A stretch of 64,000 nucleotides of DNA from Icerya purchasi (taxonomy: Eukaryota > Arthropoda > Insecta > Hemiptera > Monophlebidae), in NCBI GenBank assembly GCA_039619475.1, contig CM077116.1:33615183-33679182 (forward strand). The letters run 5' to 3'. Shown piece after piece: positions 32,873 through 43,464 of this stretch. The notes beneath the pieces are model-generated. The model made no database searches and was not told the origin of the DNA. It saw only the letters and a program-made list of their open reading frames with translations. Numbering within the stretch: the first letter of the stretch is position 1; each line of letters begins with the position of its first letter. The position numbers and the translations under genes are program-made.

Positions 32873-33778
32873 ATCCCTCTATATGCTGAAGCATCCTTAG
32901 CATTTCAACGCAGAATATAGCGATTTATATATGTGTTTGGTTGAGGGAGAAACTTATTTTTATCTTTAGTTTTTGACTACGATGTTACCTCTTTTAGATT
33001 ACTATCGTTAAATTGCGTCCAAACCGATTATTAATAAACAATTTAACCGCATCGTGCACGCTAAAACGAAATAAAACTACGCGAATGTAAAATTCCTCCC
33101 GCCCAAGCGTCAATCAATTTTCCGGCTTCGACCAACAACGCTGATATCCTCATAACTCCTTTTATCTCGCATCATTCGGCACTAACTAATATCTAAGTGA
33201 GTGCTCATGACTCTGTCATTCTGCGCAATCGAAAAACACGGACTCTGTACGTTACAAATTAAACCAATTACTTACTAATGTTCGAAGTTGCATCTTTATA
33301 AACATTTAAATATAATTCTCCTTCGAATTATCATAATATTATTTCGATGTTCCGTTTGTTCCCATAAAAGTAGGTTCACTGACAGTATTAACTTTTTATC
33401 TTCTTCCACCCAAAAACCGAGAGCTCCTTTTATTATCTAATAACTAGCTGACCCAGCCACGCGTTGCTGTGGCTTAGTAGTTATAATAGATTAAATTAAT
33501 TTTTTACTTATTATTTTGATGCAACCAAATTAATTTTTACTAATAAACCTGAAATTATTTAGCCGATTTTGAATCATATGTAAAGAATGAAATTATCCAA
33601 CTAATATACACTTATTGAATTTACATTTTATTTATCTCATCTTTAACTTTAATTTGTAATCAATGACTTATTTACACAATATATTAAATAAATTAGTTAC
33701 ATAAAAATTAAATGTTAAAAATGAGGCAGATAACATTGGTTTCGAACTATTAGTTATATTATTTTATAAAATTGAAAA

Positions 33779-34054
33779 TTATCTGAGCACTAATTTGTGC
33801 ACAATGTTCTTGGTCAACCTGTCTTTTGCTAACACGAATAGACACTTGATGGTGTTCCCACACGTGAACAGCAGGCAACATGCGTTTATTCTTGCAATTT
33901 CTTCTTCCGATTCAGTAGCTCTCATAACACGCATACGCCGTGCATTTCTGCTACACGCATTGTTGAGGTTCGATTGTCTCCGCGGCATTATCTTATACTG
34001 AAATATAAAGCAACTTACATGCCCAACAATGTCACAGAGTTGTATCACTGCCAC
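33779..34054 (-). pseudogene. Helitron-associated N-terminal ORF fragment
   Basis: Within the open frame, an internal methionine near 33,988 begins MPRRQSNLNNACSRNARRMR, followed by MRATESEEE. Basic, arginine-rich N-termini of this kind (RRxSNLxxxxRNARRxxxxR) are, from my recollection, found in arthropod Helitron-encoded proteins. After about 30 residues the sequence turns into unrelated low-similarity peptide, so only the extreme N-terminus survives. The location inside a bounded Helitron supports the assignment. Confidence 0.5.
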
Positions 34055-34372
34055 ACTATTGTTGTCGGAATATTAAAATAATTTTTTTTTTTTTTTCCAT
34101 CAAGGCACGACGTTTATTAAATACACTGAAATATAAATAAATTAAATGCCGCACAATATCGCACAATATTTTTTTTTTTTTTTCATAAACAACAACTCCG
34201 TAATAATACGAATTTCTTTGTAAACAATAGCGAAAAAACGTTTATTTTATCATTCATCGATAAAAACGGCATAAAACTGGTTGAATTTCGATTAACATCG
34301 CACGATACACAAAAGTCCCCACGAAAAGTAGTTGGTGCTCAAAAAATAATAAAATTGTCAAAATTTGTTTTA

Positions 34373-34500
34373 TTTAATATAACAAATATTTATGTAAATA
34401 ATTAAAACATAATAGCCAATAATTAAATTTTTTTTTTTTTTAATTGACTGATTAAATTATTTAATATAACAAAAATATTTATGTAAATAATTAAAACAAA
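34373..34500. repeat. Direct repeat inside the Helitron
   Basis: TTTAATATAACA(AA)ATATTTATGTAAATAATTAAAACA occurs near 34,373-34,410 and again near 34,460-34,499, spaced about 87 bp. Two T-runs (34,083-34,096; 34,166-34,181) lie nearby. Confidence 0.75.
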
Positions 34501-34639
34501 AAGTATGCTATCTCTTAAGAGTTGGATTAAATTGCATGTACTTTCAAAATTTTATAAAAATCGGTTAAGTAAATTCCGAGTTTATCCTGCACAAACATAA
34601 AGACACGGGATTTTTATATATATAGATAAAAAACAACTT

Positions 34640-36415
34640 AAAATTGTTTTCTTAAATTTAATAAATAACTTTCGTTTGTTTTTTTCTTTTTGATTTTATA
34701 CTGAATAAAACAATTCAAGGACTGCTATAAATTCTTGCGTTTGTAGTTGTGAATTACACAGCGTTGAACGCCTAAGTCGCCTTACCGTGAAACGCTGCTA
34801 GGGAAACATTTCATCGGTTAAAGTCAGTTAGCGCCCCCCGCCTAATTCTTTGGCTTATAAGAGACGGTCCTTGGAAAATAGAGCTCACAGTTTAAAATTC
34901 TTCCGTTGATTTGGTATTGATGATTTTTCAGAATGGTTTATAAATATTGCACTTATTCGAGATATTTTCTTATAGTTACAACGCATTATCACCCCTCACT
35001 TTTGCATTAACCTTTTTTTCTATAACATCCATTAGAATAATTTAAAGACAAGGATTTTTATTATTCATTCTAAAATAAATAATTGTAAAACACACAGAGT
35101 AAATTAGTTGAACGTATTTAAATGAATTACCCTCTAAGAAAACACCTCAGACAGCGATTTAGCTGCAGCGTAGCGGTTTTTATCTGCCGCGATATTTCGC
35201 TAACCGCTCGTCTTGTAAAACGCTCCTCGCAAAACTCGGTCAAAGGGAGAATTACAGAAGACGATTCGCTTATTTTAAGTTTGCCGGTAAAAGTTGTCAG
35301 TTTTTTTGTTTTATTTTTACAAAATCATTCTTACGAAAATATTTCTTAAGCGGAGTTTTGGAAGAAAAATATTTCCCGCCTGTCGGAACCGTAGCTAATT
35401 TTTCCACCACAACTGACTAAAAATTGAATGGATTAAATTCAATTATAAATTAAGGAAAATTCTTAACAGGGAGCAAGTTGCTCTTTCGAAATTTTTCCAA
35501 CAGCCTTAGGTAATGCCGGAAATACTCTAAAACAAAACGTCGCTAATTAAAACCGAATAAACCGACAACGGCCCCTTCTTTTTCTGCAACTTTATTCACT
35601 TTTGTAGTATTTGCTATTTTTCCTGTTCCAATTTATATTTGGAAATTACCGGAAGCGAATACAAAAGAGTATCTCTCTTAAATATCAGCTTTTTCTGCCG
35701 TTATGCAAAGGAAAAGAATTAATTAACAAATTAATGCTATTTTTCTAACAATGGGACATGTAAATTATGCCTAATTACGTGTTTCCACATTCAATTATTG
35801 TTCAGTTATCGTGGAGCACATAAACTGCATTTTTATACGTACTATTAGAGTACTCTTAATGTTAAAATTGCATAAATACGAGTTTTCATCCGATCATAAT
35901 TGTATAACTAAACTAAGAAGTTACGCTTTAACGACCAAGACTTATGAGAGTATACATAAATTTTAACGGCTTGAAATCGTAATTGTAAATTTTTTTTCGT
36001 CAATCATGGGTTTATTGTTTTTCCTACGTCTCGGAAACCACCATCGAATAATATTTGGCAAGATACGTGCTATTTACTTTTGATGATGTATAGAAAGATG
36101 TATAATTTTCATCAGCCGTGCAGACAATTACATCTTTTTTGCAACTGTTGCCTCAACCAGGTGCATTATTTCCTTTGTCCTAGTTCACCACCACTTAGCA
36201 CTCTTACGATCAGGGTTGACGACTACTAGCGCTCGCTTATGTCATACAACACGTTTCATTTTTAGGGATGTATATATGATCGTCGAAGCCATTTAATTAT
36301 TTGTAAAGTGCGTATTGGTTGTTCAGAGTTCGTAGCGCGCACGCGTTGAAATTCACGTCTACTAAAGTTTAAAAGTTATTTAAAATTCTTTCGTCAGAAA
36401 GTCAGTTTTATACTT
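34640..36415. other. No recognisable gene
   Basis: Moderately AT-rich sequence without a family match. The frame at 35,122-35,349 has no supporting motif. The last 150 bases (36,270-36,415) immediately precede the Maverick-associated open frame and may include its upstream region or element end, but I could not identify a terminal inverted repeat. Confidence 0.45.
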
Positions 36416-36419
36416 TTAA

Positions 36420-37152
36420 AGTATCAATCAGTTCGTTGAAGTTAATAATGCGCGAAATTCAATTTCCACGACAACATCGGATGTCGCTAATAACATTAAT
36501 ATTGGCTCATCGATTAATTCCGATGTAACAACGGCAGCAGCAACCGCAGATTTTATCGAAAACTTCTTTACAGATACGGATGGAGACGCTATAATTTATA
36601 ATACGTCAGATTTAATATCGCTGTTACCACCTACAACAGCGCAAGCTCAGATTCATGATTTACCACCGTCATCTTCACCTCTAGCCGATTCGCAACATGC
36701 ATTCAAGATATTTCAATCATCACAGGTATCCGCCATCGGCATCATCATAACCTATTTCTTCACCTCCACTTACACAGTTTCCGCTATCGCAATATTCACA
36801 ACCGTCTACTACATCATCGTTGCAAGAATCAGTCGCGCAGATACCCCTTCCACCATTACCAACACCATCGCCGATAATGAATTTGCCGAGAGAAATTAAA
36901 TCTCGCCAAGCCGTAATTTACCTAAAAGGATCCTCACAATAGAAAAAGTTGTTCGGTGTGCTCGCAAAATTTGCCCACAAACCTTACAGCATTTGGCAAA
37001 TTCAACGTTCTAGAATGGATTTACGACTCTTTTCCGATTTGCACACGCCACCAACCGCGCTAGGTGAAATAATGGAATTTGAACGACGAAACCGAGTGTT
37101 AATACGAATTAATCGAACTGGACAACGTAAATACCGCTACTTATTAGTATAG
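36420..37152 (+). pseudogene. Serine/proline-rich protein with basic C-terminus, unassigned
   Basis: An open frame without ATG begins at 36,420 and contains STTTSDVANNINIGSSINS, FIENFFTDTDGDAIIYN and SLLPPTTAQAQIHDLPPSSS. After a frame change near 36,730 the other frame gives PLPPLPTPSPIMNLPREIKS and, past stops at 36,751 and 36,940, KKLFGVLAKFAHKPYSIWQI and HTPPTALGEIMEFERRN. The layout is an acidic N-terminus, a Pro/Ser-rich middle and a basic C-terminus. I do not recognise a function. Its position next to Maverick genes suggests it belongs to that element. Confidence 0.4.
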
Positions 37153-37574
37153 CGGTACGCGCGTTTTACAAAAAGAGTGCCACGTTAAATTATTGAACGC
37201 TTACCAATGTGTACTGCTTTGAGGCACAACAACAGGCAAATCGATCAGTCTTCATGGATCAAATTTGTAAACAAATTAAAATGCGAACGCAGCTTCGGGC
37301 TACGAAATACGTTTGCTAATTGTGCCTAAATGCGACCAGTACCGATTACGACTTATCGGTATCGGATGTGACAACGATAATTGGAAAAATATAAACTGTA
37401 CGTAAAATAAATAAATTATTTTTTTCACTATTTAAAGTATTTTTTATTGTAATTCACATTAAAAAATTAACAATGTTTACTTCACATAGTTTATTACAAC
37501 ATAAAATAATAATACATGTAATTACATAATAGTCTTTTTTTTTCGTTACTTATAGGTGAATATTAATATTTGTA

Positions 37575-37985
37575 TGATTTTACGTTTTATTCGTTTCTTT
37601 GCTCTCAACATCGTATGGTAAACAGTATACATTGTATTTCTTTCCTACTTCATTAACTCGATTCGCTAAACTATTCACCTTTTCCACAACATCTTTTTCC
37701 TATAGCTTTTCCACTGTTTCTCGTAAAACTTTAATTTTCTCCTCCAATCCTGAAAACTTTGCCTTTAAATCATTCCTCGTTTGTTCTAATATGTAAGATA
37801 CAGCCTCGGATTTTGCAGACTCGTGATACATGGTGCTAACATTTAATAATCGTTTCCCTTTAAAATTATAATTTCTGCTAGAATTTAATTCGACAGTAGC
37901 TCCTTCAGCAATTCCGCCTTCGGGCATATATTTACCGTTTTTATGAAGTGGCGTAATTACGGCGTCTAAAAGTTTACTAATACGT
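37575..37985 (-). pseudogene. Coiled-coil protein of the Maverick-like element, function unknown
   Basis: The minus-strand frame contains GKYMPEGGIAEGATVELNSS, KRLLNVSTMYHESAKSEAVS and a charged helix KAKFSGLEEKIKVLRETVEK. A TAG follows near 37,700, after which the same frame continues with a second helix (VEKVNSLANRVNEVGKKY). The upstream end is cut by the R1-type insertion at 37,994; beyond that insertion the frame joins the region after the integrase chromodomain. I cannot name the protein. Heptad-like spacing suggests a coiled coil. Confidence 0.45.
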
Positions 37986-37993
37986 ACAATCCA
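37981..37993. repeat. Left TSD of the R1-type insertion
   Basis: TACGTACAATCCA is repeated exactly at 39,686-39,698. Confidence 0.8.
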
Positions 37994-39685
37994 GCAAGAT
38001 CTATGAGAAATGTATATTAAATAAATTAAAAGAATTCAATCGCAGAAATAACGTAATTAATAACGATTAATATGGAACTCTTGGAAACAAGTCGGCAGAG
38101 TTAGCTATCTTGAATGTTTTACAAACTATTAAATGTTATAAACAAAAATCGTACAACGTATGCCTATTAACCTTAGACATAACTAAAGCTTTTGATAGTA
38201 TACATTTAAATAAATTCTACTGCTATCCGACTTCAGCTCAGACACGATAACTTATTAACTATATTAAATCACTACTTTCATAATAGATTTACTTTTATTA
38301 ATATCGGATATCGTGTACCCAGAAATATCCTATTGTGACGAAAGTGTTACAAGGATCTGTACTGGGACCGTATTTGTGGAATATAGTTTTTTCTAGACTT
38401 TATCATATTAACTTACCTCGAGGATACTGTAAACTAATAACGTTCGTGGATGATATTGCAGTTGTTATAGCAGATAAGTCTGAACACACTCTAAGTAATA
38501 AAATACATGTAATATGTATATAGTACTATTGAAAATTTTTTAAATGAATATGGACTAAAAATTAACGTATCAAAAACAAACTACGTCATGCTGTTTAATT
38601 CTAAAATTCGTAATAAACGATTAAATTTAACACAACATGGGTTAAATATAAATGAAGTATCAAATACTAAATACTTAGGATAATAACTTGAAATTTTACA
38701 ACCACTTTAATAGTATTAAAAATAAGTTAACTAAATTTTTGTTTATCTTTAACAAACTTTATAATAATAATTGCAAAGTAAATTATACTAAAGGGATTAT
38801 TTTATGTAAGGCAGTCATTTCACTAAACCTACTATATAGTGTAGCATAATTTACGCAGATATGATTAAACTTAGAAAATTTCAAAAAATGTTAGCAAGTT
38901 ATCAAAGAATATACTAGAGCCATTAAATTAAATCATATAGAACAGTAAGTTATTTAGCGTGTCAGTGGTTACAGCTGGAATTATGCCACTGCAGTTTGAA
39001 ATTAGTAAACACATAAATTTATTTTGCATTAAAAATAATATTACTGGCTTAACTTCAATAATGCCTATTACGAAAATGGGTCAATTTACTTATGAGAATA
39101 AATCCCCTTTTTAACGTAAAGCAGTTTAAAAGATTATTACATGACTATTACCCCTAACGTAATATCAGACCATGTGGGATAATTGTAATAACCGTGTTAT
39201 AATTTACACTTTCTTCCCTTACATTAATTAAGTAGAATGAACAATATAAATTACATACCAAATTTTTTTAACGTACAATTTCTCACTGGTCACGGAAATT
39301 TTTAAGACTACCTACCACCGATTTCAAATTCTGCTGGTTCGCCAAATTGTATTAAATGTAACTTTCCCGATAATCGTATCGCTCATATCTTAGCTGGATG
39401 TAATAGCATACTGATCTCCATTTTCAGTGCTCAGCAGAAGATTTAGTAACTAAGAATTTTCAAATGTTTAACAATTTTACCGTTACAGAAATTAATTTCC
39501 GTAAGCGACATATACACTTGTATTAATTAACCGCAATCAATGTTAAGGATGATCTGACACCGAAAACTTCATATTGGATGGGTCGTTTCAAACCTCACCA
39601 TCATAAAATTTGTACTACTCTAATGCAGATACATTTAACTCACCGGTATTATCCGAAGTGAGGACCTCAAAAATTTAAAAAAAAA
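37994..39685 (+). mobile_element. R1-type LINE, 5'-truncated, inserted in the Maverick-like remnant
   Basis: A 1.69-kb plus-strand insertion with a 13-bp TSD and a short A-rich 3' end (AAATTTAAAAAAAAA). It carries RT from the first motifs onward and a CCHC-type C-terminus, with no RNase H visible, as in R1-group elements. It is not in rDNA, so it is not a canonical 28S-specific R1. Confidence 0.75.
37996..39480 (+). pseudogene. R1-type ORF2: RT and C-terminal finger, broken
   Basis: Motifs in order on the plus strand: IYEKCILNKLKEFNRRNNVI and NKSAELAILNVLQ near 38,000-38,110, VCLLTLDITKAFDSI (38,160-38,205), VLQGSVLGPYLWNIVFS (38,344-38,395), FVDDIAVVIADKSEH (38,445-38,490; YADD is VDD here), and KINVSKTNYVMLFNS near 38,560-38,600. 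The C-terminal part has FLTGHGNF near 39,280 and a finger-like CIKCNFPDN..AHILAGC (39,353-39,405). Many stops and frameshifts are needed, so it is an old copy despite the exact TSD. Confidence 0.7.
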
Positions 39686-39698
39686 TACGTACAATCCA
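39686..39698. repeat. Right TSD of the R1-type insertion
   Basis: TACGTACAATCCA matches 37,981-37,993. The duplicated bases fall in the integrase chromodomain end. Confidence 0.8.
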
Positions 39699-40590
39699 AG
39701 AATTTTCCGAACTAGGAAATCCAAGCCGCTTGATCAACAGGGTTCCGCCTTTACGTTTAATTTCAACCAAGTACACGTCGGGGTAAGATATTTTTTTATA
39801 ATTCTTCCGCGTAAAAAGTACCGGCTAATGGTTTACCGCTTCTATCTTTTAACGTATACGTCGTAGGAAAAGTAGAATTCATCGTATTTATAGAAGATAA
39901 TTCACCGGTCCAGTTGCGAGTATCTCTAATAATGTTTTAACTATCCTAATACGAAGTACATCACCCAAGTTAAATTTTTTTGATCGGCTCGGGGGAAAGA
40001 ATTGATCGGTAACTTTACTACACGCTTTCGCTATATTCTCCGCAACAATTTTCTCAACTCGTTCATTTACGTCCGCAGCTGCTAATTTTATCGTACGATG
40101 TATTTTTGTATTATATTTTAGTATTAACTCGGCTAATACAGGCAACCAACGTTTATTACGTTTAGCGGTAAATTCTTTCCATATCCAATTCTTTATCGTA
40201 CGATTAAACCGTTCTACGATACTAGCTTTAAGTAAGGAGTAAGTACTGCGATGATTAATATTGTATTGTTTTAAAACGGTTCGTACATGTGGATTATAAA
40301 ATTCGATACCTTGATTCGTGTGAAAATGATTAGGAGGTTCAACACCTCTTTTAGATGAAATCTTTCCAAGCTCTTTAGCAATTATCGAACCGTTTTTTTC
40401 CCTTTACAGAAACTGTCCGAACGTATTTAAAAAACGCGTTTATTTCAACTAGAATAAATTTACGTCCTCGATTAAATTGCACACTGATATCAATCAAATC
40501 CGCTTGCCACAAATCCTTTAAGCCTAAAAGTTGTTCACATCGTGTTTGATATCGTTTGCTCACACAGGACGATGATTTGTAACGATGTTA
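39690..40590 (-). pseudogene. Maverick-type integrase with chromodomain, inactive
   Basis: The minus-strand protein starts with SKRYQTRCEQLLGLKDLWQA and DLID (first catalytic Asp, near 40,515), then KFILVEINAFFKYVRTV. After a frameshift in an A7 run near 40,395 it reads HTNQGIEFYN (near 40,320; the second catalytic Asp is replaced by Asn) and IVERFNRTIKNWIWKEF (near 40,215; the catalytic Glu is present). NKRWLPVLAELILKYN and HRTIKLAAADV follow. Past another frame change near 39,905 come TYTLKDRSGKPLAGTFYAEE and the chromodomain YPDVYLVEIKRKGG..GFPSSENSW (to about 39,700). Integrases of this family insert the element DNA; this one is dead. The domain order is that of Maverick integrases. Confidence 0.8.
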
Positions 40591-40639
40591 ATACGGATGA
40601 TTGTGTTTACTGGGCATCTCTTTTTTTCTAATATTCAAC

Positions 40640-41470
40640 GGGGTAATTGAATATATCCTTACTCAGCCAATTCTTCCTCTATCGACTGAATCTCGTTATC
40701 TACATATCGGTATTTCCACTCTGTTTAGACGCTTGTAGTAATTGTAAACGCTCGATCAGTTTAATCGGATCGTTCCAATATTGGTATCGAGATCCTTTAG
40801 GACTTATTCCGGCAACAGAAGAAACTTTTCGGTTAGCAAAAAAGTTGTTGTAATGTCCGCTGTGTGCGTTACGTCGAAACAGTGGACGAATTATTTTCTC
40901 ATATTTCGGAGTCAGATTGATTTTTAATGCACCAGTAAATGAGCTCCCGTAAATTTTAGTATTTGTTTATATAAAGCGATAAATTATCTCTCGAATATTC
41001 GGTTCTCTTTATATTTGTCTCCAACAGTAAATGCATCAGACGAGAGAGGTGTACGAAAATTTCACACGATTACTTCCTTTTCCTAAATATATTTCTCCGA
41101 GATCTTGACTCCGCAAAAAATGTGTGTTCTCCGAACTATAAACTCATCGGCGATAAGATTATACTTTATTCCGTAAATCGGATCCTTCGGTAATCGTCTC
41201 CGTCAATACGAAACGGCCCTAATCCTAGCAGGTTGTTCGGGATAGATCTGAGATCAATGTCAGTTTCCTCATCCGAGATAACCACCTTTTCTTTTTCACA
41301 TTGTTTTTCAGCTTTTGTAATACCTCTCAAATATCTGTTAATGGCTTTGTAATCGGTTCCAGCACAACAGTGGCTGTACTCGTTACAGATTTGGCTTCAT
41401 TTTTTAATGAATTATATTTATCAGTTATTACCCTTTACATACTTTTTCCAATTCCTCTCTAAGTTGTATC
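40640..41470 (-). pseudogene. Conserved-looking Maverick-associated protein, function unassigned
   Basis: Between ATPase and integrase, broken minus frames give KYNSLKNEAKSV and VLEPITKPLTDI (41,440-41,345), NNLLGLGPFRIDGDDYRR (41,250-41,190), HIFCGVKISEKYI and DAFTVGDKY (41,125-41,025), then RPLFRRNAHSGHYNNFFANR and SPKGSRYQYWNDPIKLIERL with LQLLQASKQSG (40,880-40,725), and NEIQSIEEELAE (40,690-40,655). I recall similar YWDDPxELVxRLxLLxASQxAG and NEIxSIIEELREAG motifs in uncharacterised insect proteins linked to Maverick-like elements. The role is unknown; an assembly or structural function is only a guess from its place in the gene order. Confidence 0.5.
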
Positions 41471-41503
41471 TCGTCCTTAATCTTCTTCATATCATTCACC
41501 GAA

Positions 41504-42060
41504 CTACTCGTCATTTTGTTTTTCATCATCTTCGTCATACTTTTTACCATCATCAACAATTATAAACTCGTCAAAACCTCGACGAAAGCGCCCTTTATAT
41601 ACTTCATTCTCCTTATCAATCACTAGAAACCCGTGATTATTCCGCCAATACAATCCGTAAAGTTTTTTAAATTCTACAATGGAGCGCGCGGGGTTAACAT
41701 GTTCTTCGTATATGCGTCTCGTATTCATACATCATCGTGCGCAAAGACGATGATAAAATTGCCCTTATCCCGTATCGTCATATACATTTGACAAAGATAA
41801 AAACAATCTATATTTTTATGTCGCCCCTTTGAAATCTCATATATGTATACGGAATCGATCGCTGCAAATTGGAATATCGTCAATAATAAATATCGAATTT
41901 CGATTAATCGAATCCAGTTTAGTTAATTGTCCCTCATCTGAGAATGTGTAATAGCCGATCACAGGTATCGAGTTATATATCGTATTTAACAGCTCATATT
42001 TCGGCTGGTATAAAGAAGTACTATATTATACGTAAACATTTTCATATCGCAATCCGTTCG
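41504..42060 (-). pseudogene. A32/FtsK-type DNA-packaging ATPase, partial
   Basis: Minus-strand pieces read YQPKYELLNTIYNSIPVIGY and DSINRNSIFIIDDIPICSD (Walker B-like FIIDD, near 41,890), then SKGRHKNIDCFYLCQMYM (41,835-41,780), RDKGNFIIVFAHDD, IYEEHVN and GFLVIDKENEVYKGRFRRGF with DEF (41,645-41,570). Maverick and adintovirus packaging ATPases have comparable FDDV, RGRHKNIxxxYLxQ and GFLVIDK motifs. Frame changes occur near 41,850 and a TGA near 41,730. I could not find the Walker A loop upstream, so the N-terminus is missing or too degraded. Confidence 0.7.
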
Positions 42061-42064
42061 AATG

Positions 42065-43435
42065 TGTTAATAATGTAAATAACGTATTTATTTTCCCGCG
42101 AGTTGAAAATAATTAAATTTAATTTTCGAAAGGTATTATATGATGTACGAAATTTAAAAAATAAATCTCCGGATTGTAAGTATATGTTAAAAAAGGTAAT
42201 GGAATTTTCAATAATTATTTACCTTCTATAATCATTTTTAATTCTTATTTTTTCGAAAGAAAAATCTATTTCATCGTATAGAATCCATCGCAAGGCAGTA
42301 AATAAAAGTAAAAATGCTCCTGTATGTCAAAATTGATGCCGTACTTGATTTTGTAAAATTCTCCGGTATGTGAAATCGACAAATTTTATTATATTTCGAG
42401 AGAGCTGTGAGTACTTTGTAGTAATTTATAATAGTGCGGAGCGTGTTCGAATGTAAATGGGGGAGAGTAAAATGATAAAAAAACATTATAATATTTATTA
42501 GAGATACACGAAAAGAAAAAAAGAAATAAAATAAATCAAACGAATAATTACGATAATATATAAAAAAAAAACAAAAATTAAATCGCGGTTTATTTCTAAA
42601 CTTGTAAAACTTATTGTAGAAAAAAGCGGTAAATGACTTCATGAGGAATAATTGCGAAAATATATTATAAGAATTAAAAAAAAAAAAAAAAAACATAAAA
42701 AAATCGCTTTCAAGACGAATAACCACGTCCTTACATAAAAATTAAAAAGCAATAATTAAATAAATGTATAATACAAATGTAAAGGTATTACTTATCGAAA
42801 TAGATATGATGAATGATGAAAATAATAAAATACATTGAAAATAACTAATTCAAACTTTAACAATTGAACAACAGAGTAGAATACTGTGATCGTTTAAGAA
42901 GTCGAATTTCAACTGATCGCTCTGCTCAATTTTACAACTGCTCTATAACACAAAACTTCTTGATTCTAACATAATTATTATTGACATCTATGTACGACAA
43001 AGGGGAGGCTGGATTTTCTCACAGATACGACGATGATTTTCGCATGGGACATTCCTTAGGTTCGCAATAAATTTAAACAATGCAACTCGCTCGATTTCTA
43101 TTGTCATTGTATTTTGAATCAGTTGCCTGAAAATAACAAGAAACAATAGGAGAAATTGATGTTGTAACTAACAATTTCGCGTCTGTTAATTTGTAGATAA
43201 AAGTTGTACGTGTCATGACAAATATTATTCGATGTTAGTTTCCAAGACGTGACAAAAACGTTATGCATATACCCCCACCTTCCCTTGCCAATGATTGACG
43301 AAAAAAGTTCGTGGTTCCTAGAAATAGACGAATGCTGAGTACTAGTGAAATAAGACAAAGCAAATTCAGCTGATTCAGATTGAGATGTCTGTTGCAACGA
43401 CGATGCAATCGTCTGCATGGCCGATGAAAATTACG
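42065..43435. other. AT-rich stretch, no firm gene
   Basis: The minus-strand frame 42,271-42,726 is a long Phe/Tyr/Ile-rich translation of AT-rich DNA, with an A18 run at 42,678-42,695; I do not treat it as a gene. It lies directly upstream of the ATPase and may be the decayed N-terminal part of the Maverick-like element. The frame 43,119-43,418 has no recognisable motif. Confidence 0.4.
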
Positions 43436-43464
43436 TATTTTTTTTATAAAGTAAAGATTTAAAA

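Larger units (their letters stand above)
33444..34626 (-). mobile_element. Helitron, non-autonomous copy with both termini
   Basis: On the minus strand the element starts with TCTATATATATAAAAATCCC at 34,626 and ends in CTAG at 33,447-33,444, flanked by A and T respectively, which is the Helitron insertion rule. Twelve bases before CTAG lies a perfect 6-bp hairpin, AGCCAC/GTGGCT with an 8-nt loop (33,455-33,474). The interior is 1.18 kb, AT-rich, and has part of an N-terminal Helitron protein. No Rep HUH motif or helicase is present, so movement would need an autonomous partner. Confidence 0.8.
36420..42060. mobile_element. Maverick/Polinton-like (adintovirus-like) remnant
   Basis: The combination of an A32/FtsK-type packaging ATPase and a retrovirus-like integrase with chromodomain on the same strand is diagnostic for Mavericks and related adintoviruses. 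Minus-strand order is ATPase (42,060-41,504), an unassigned protein (41,470-40,640), integrase (40,590-39,690), then a coiled-coil protein (37,985-37,575). A plus-strand serine/proline-rich frame (36,420-37,152) lies on the far side. DNA polymerase B, protease and major capsid protein were not found, so this is a partial copy. All genes carry stops or frameshifts. Terminal repeats were not located. Confidence 0.7.

Noticed and set aside
42271..42726. 151-codon minus-strand open frame beside the Maverick-like ATPase
   Set aside because: The translation is almost entirely Phe, Tyr, Ile and Asn from AT-rich DNA and homopolymers; no motif is visible. Kept only as a comment that it may overlie decayed element sequence.
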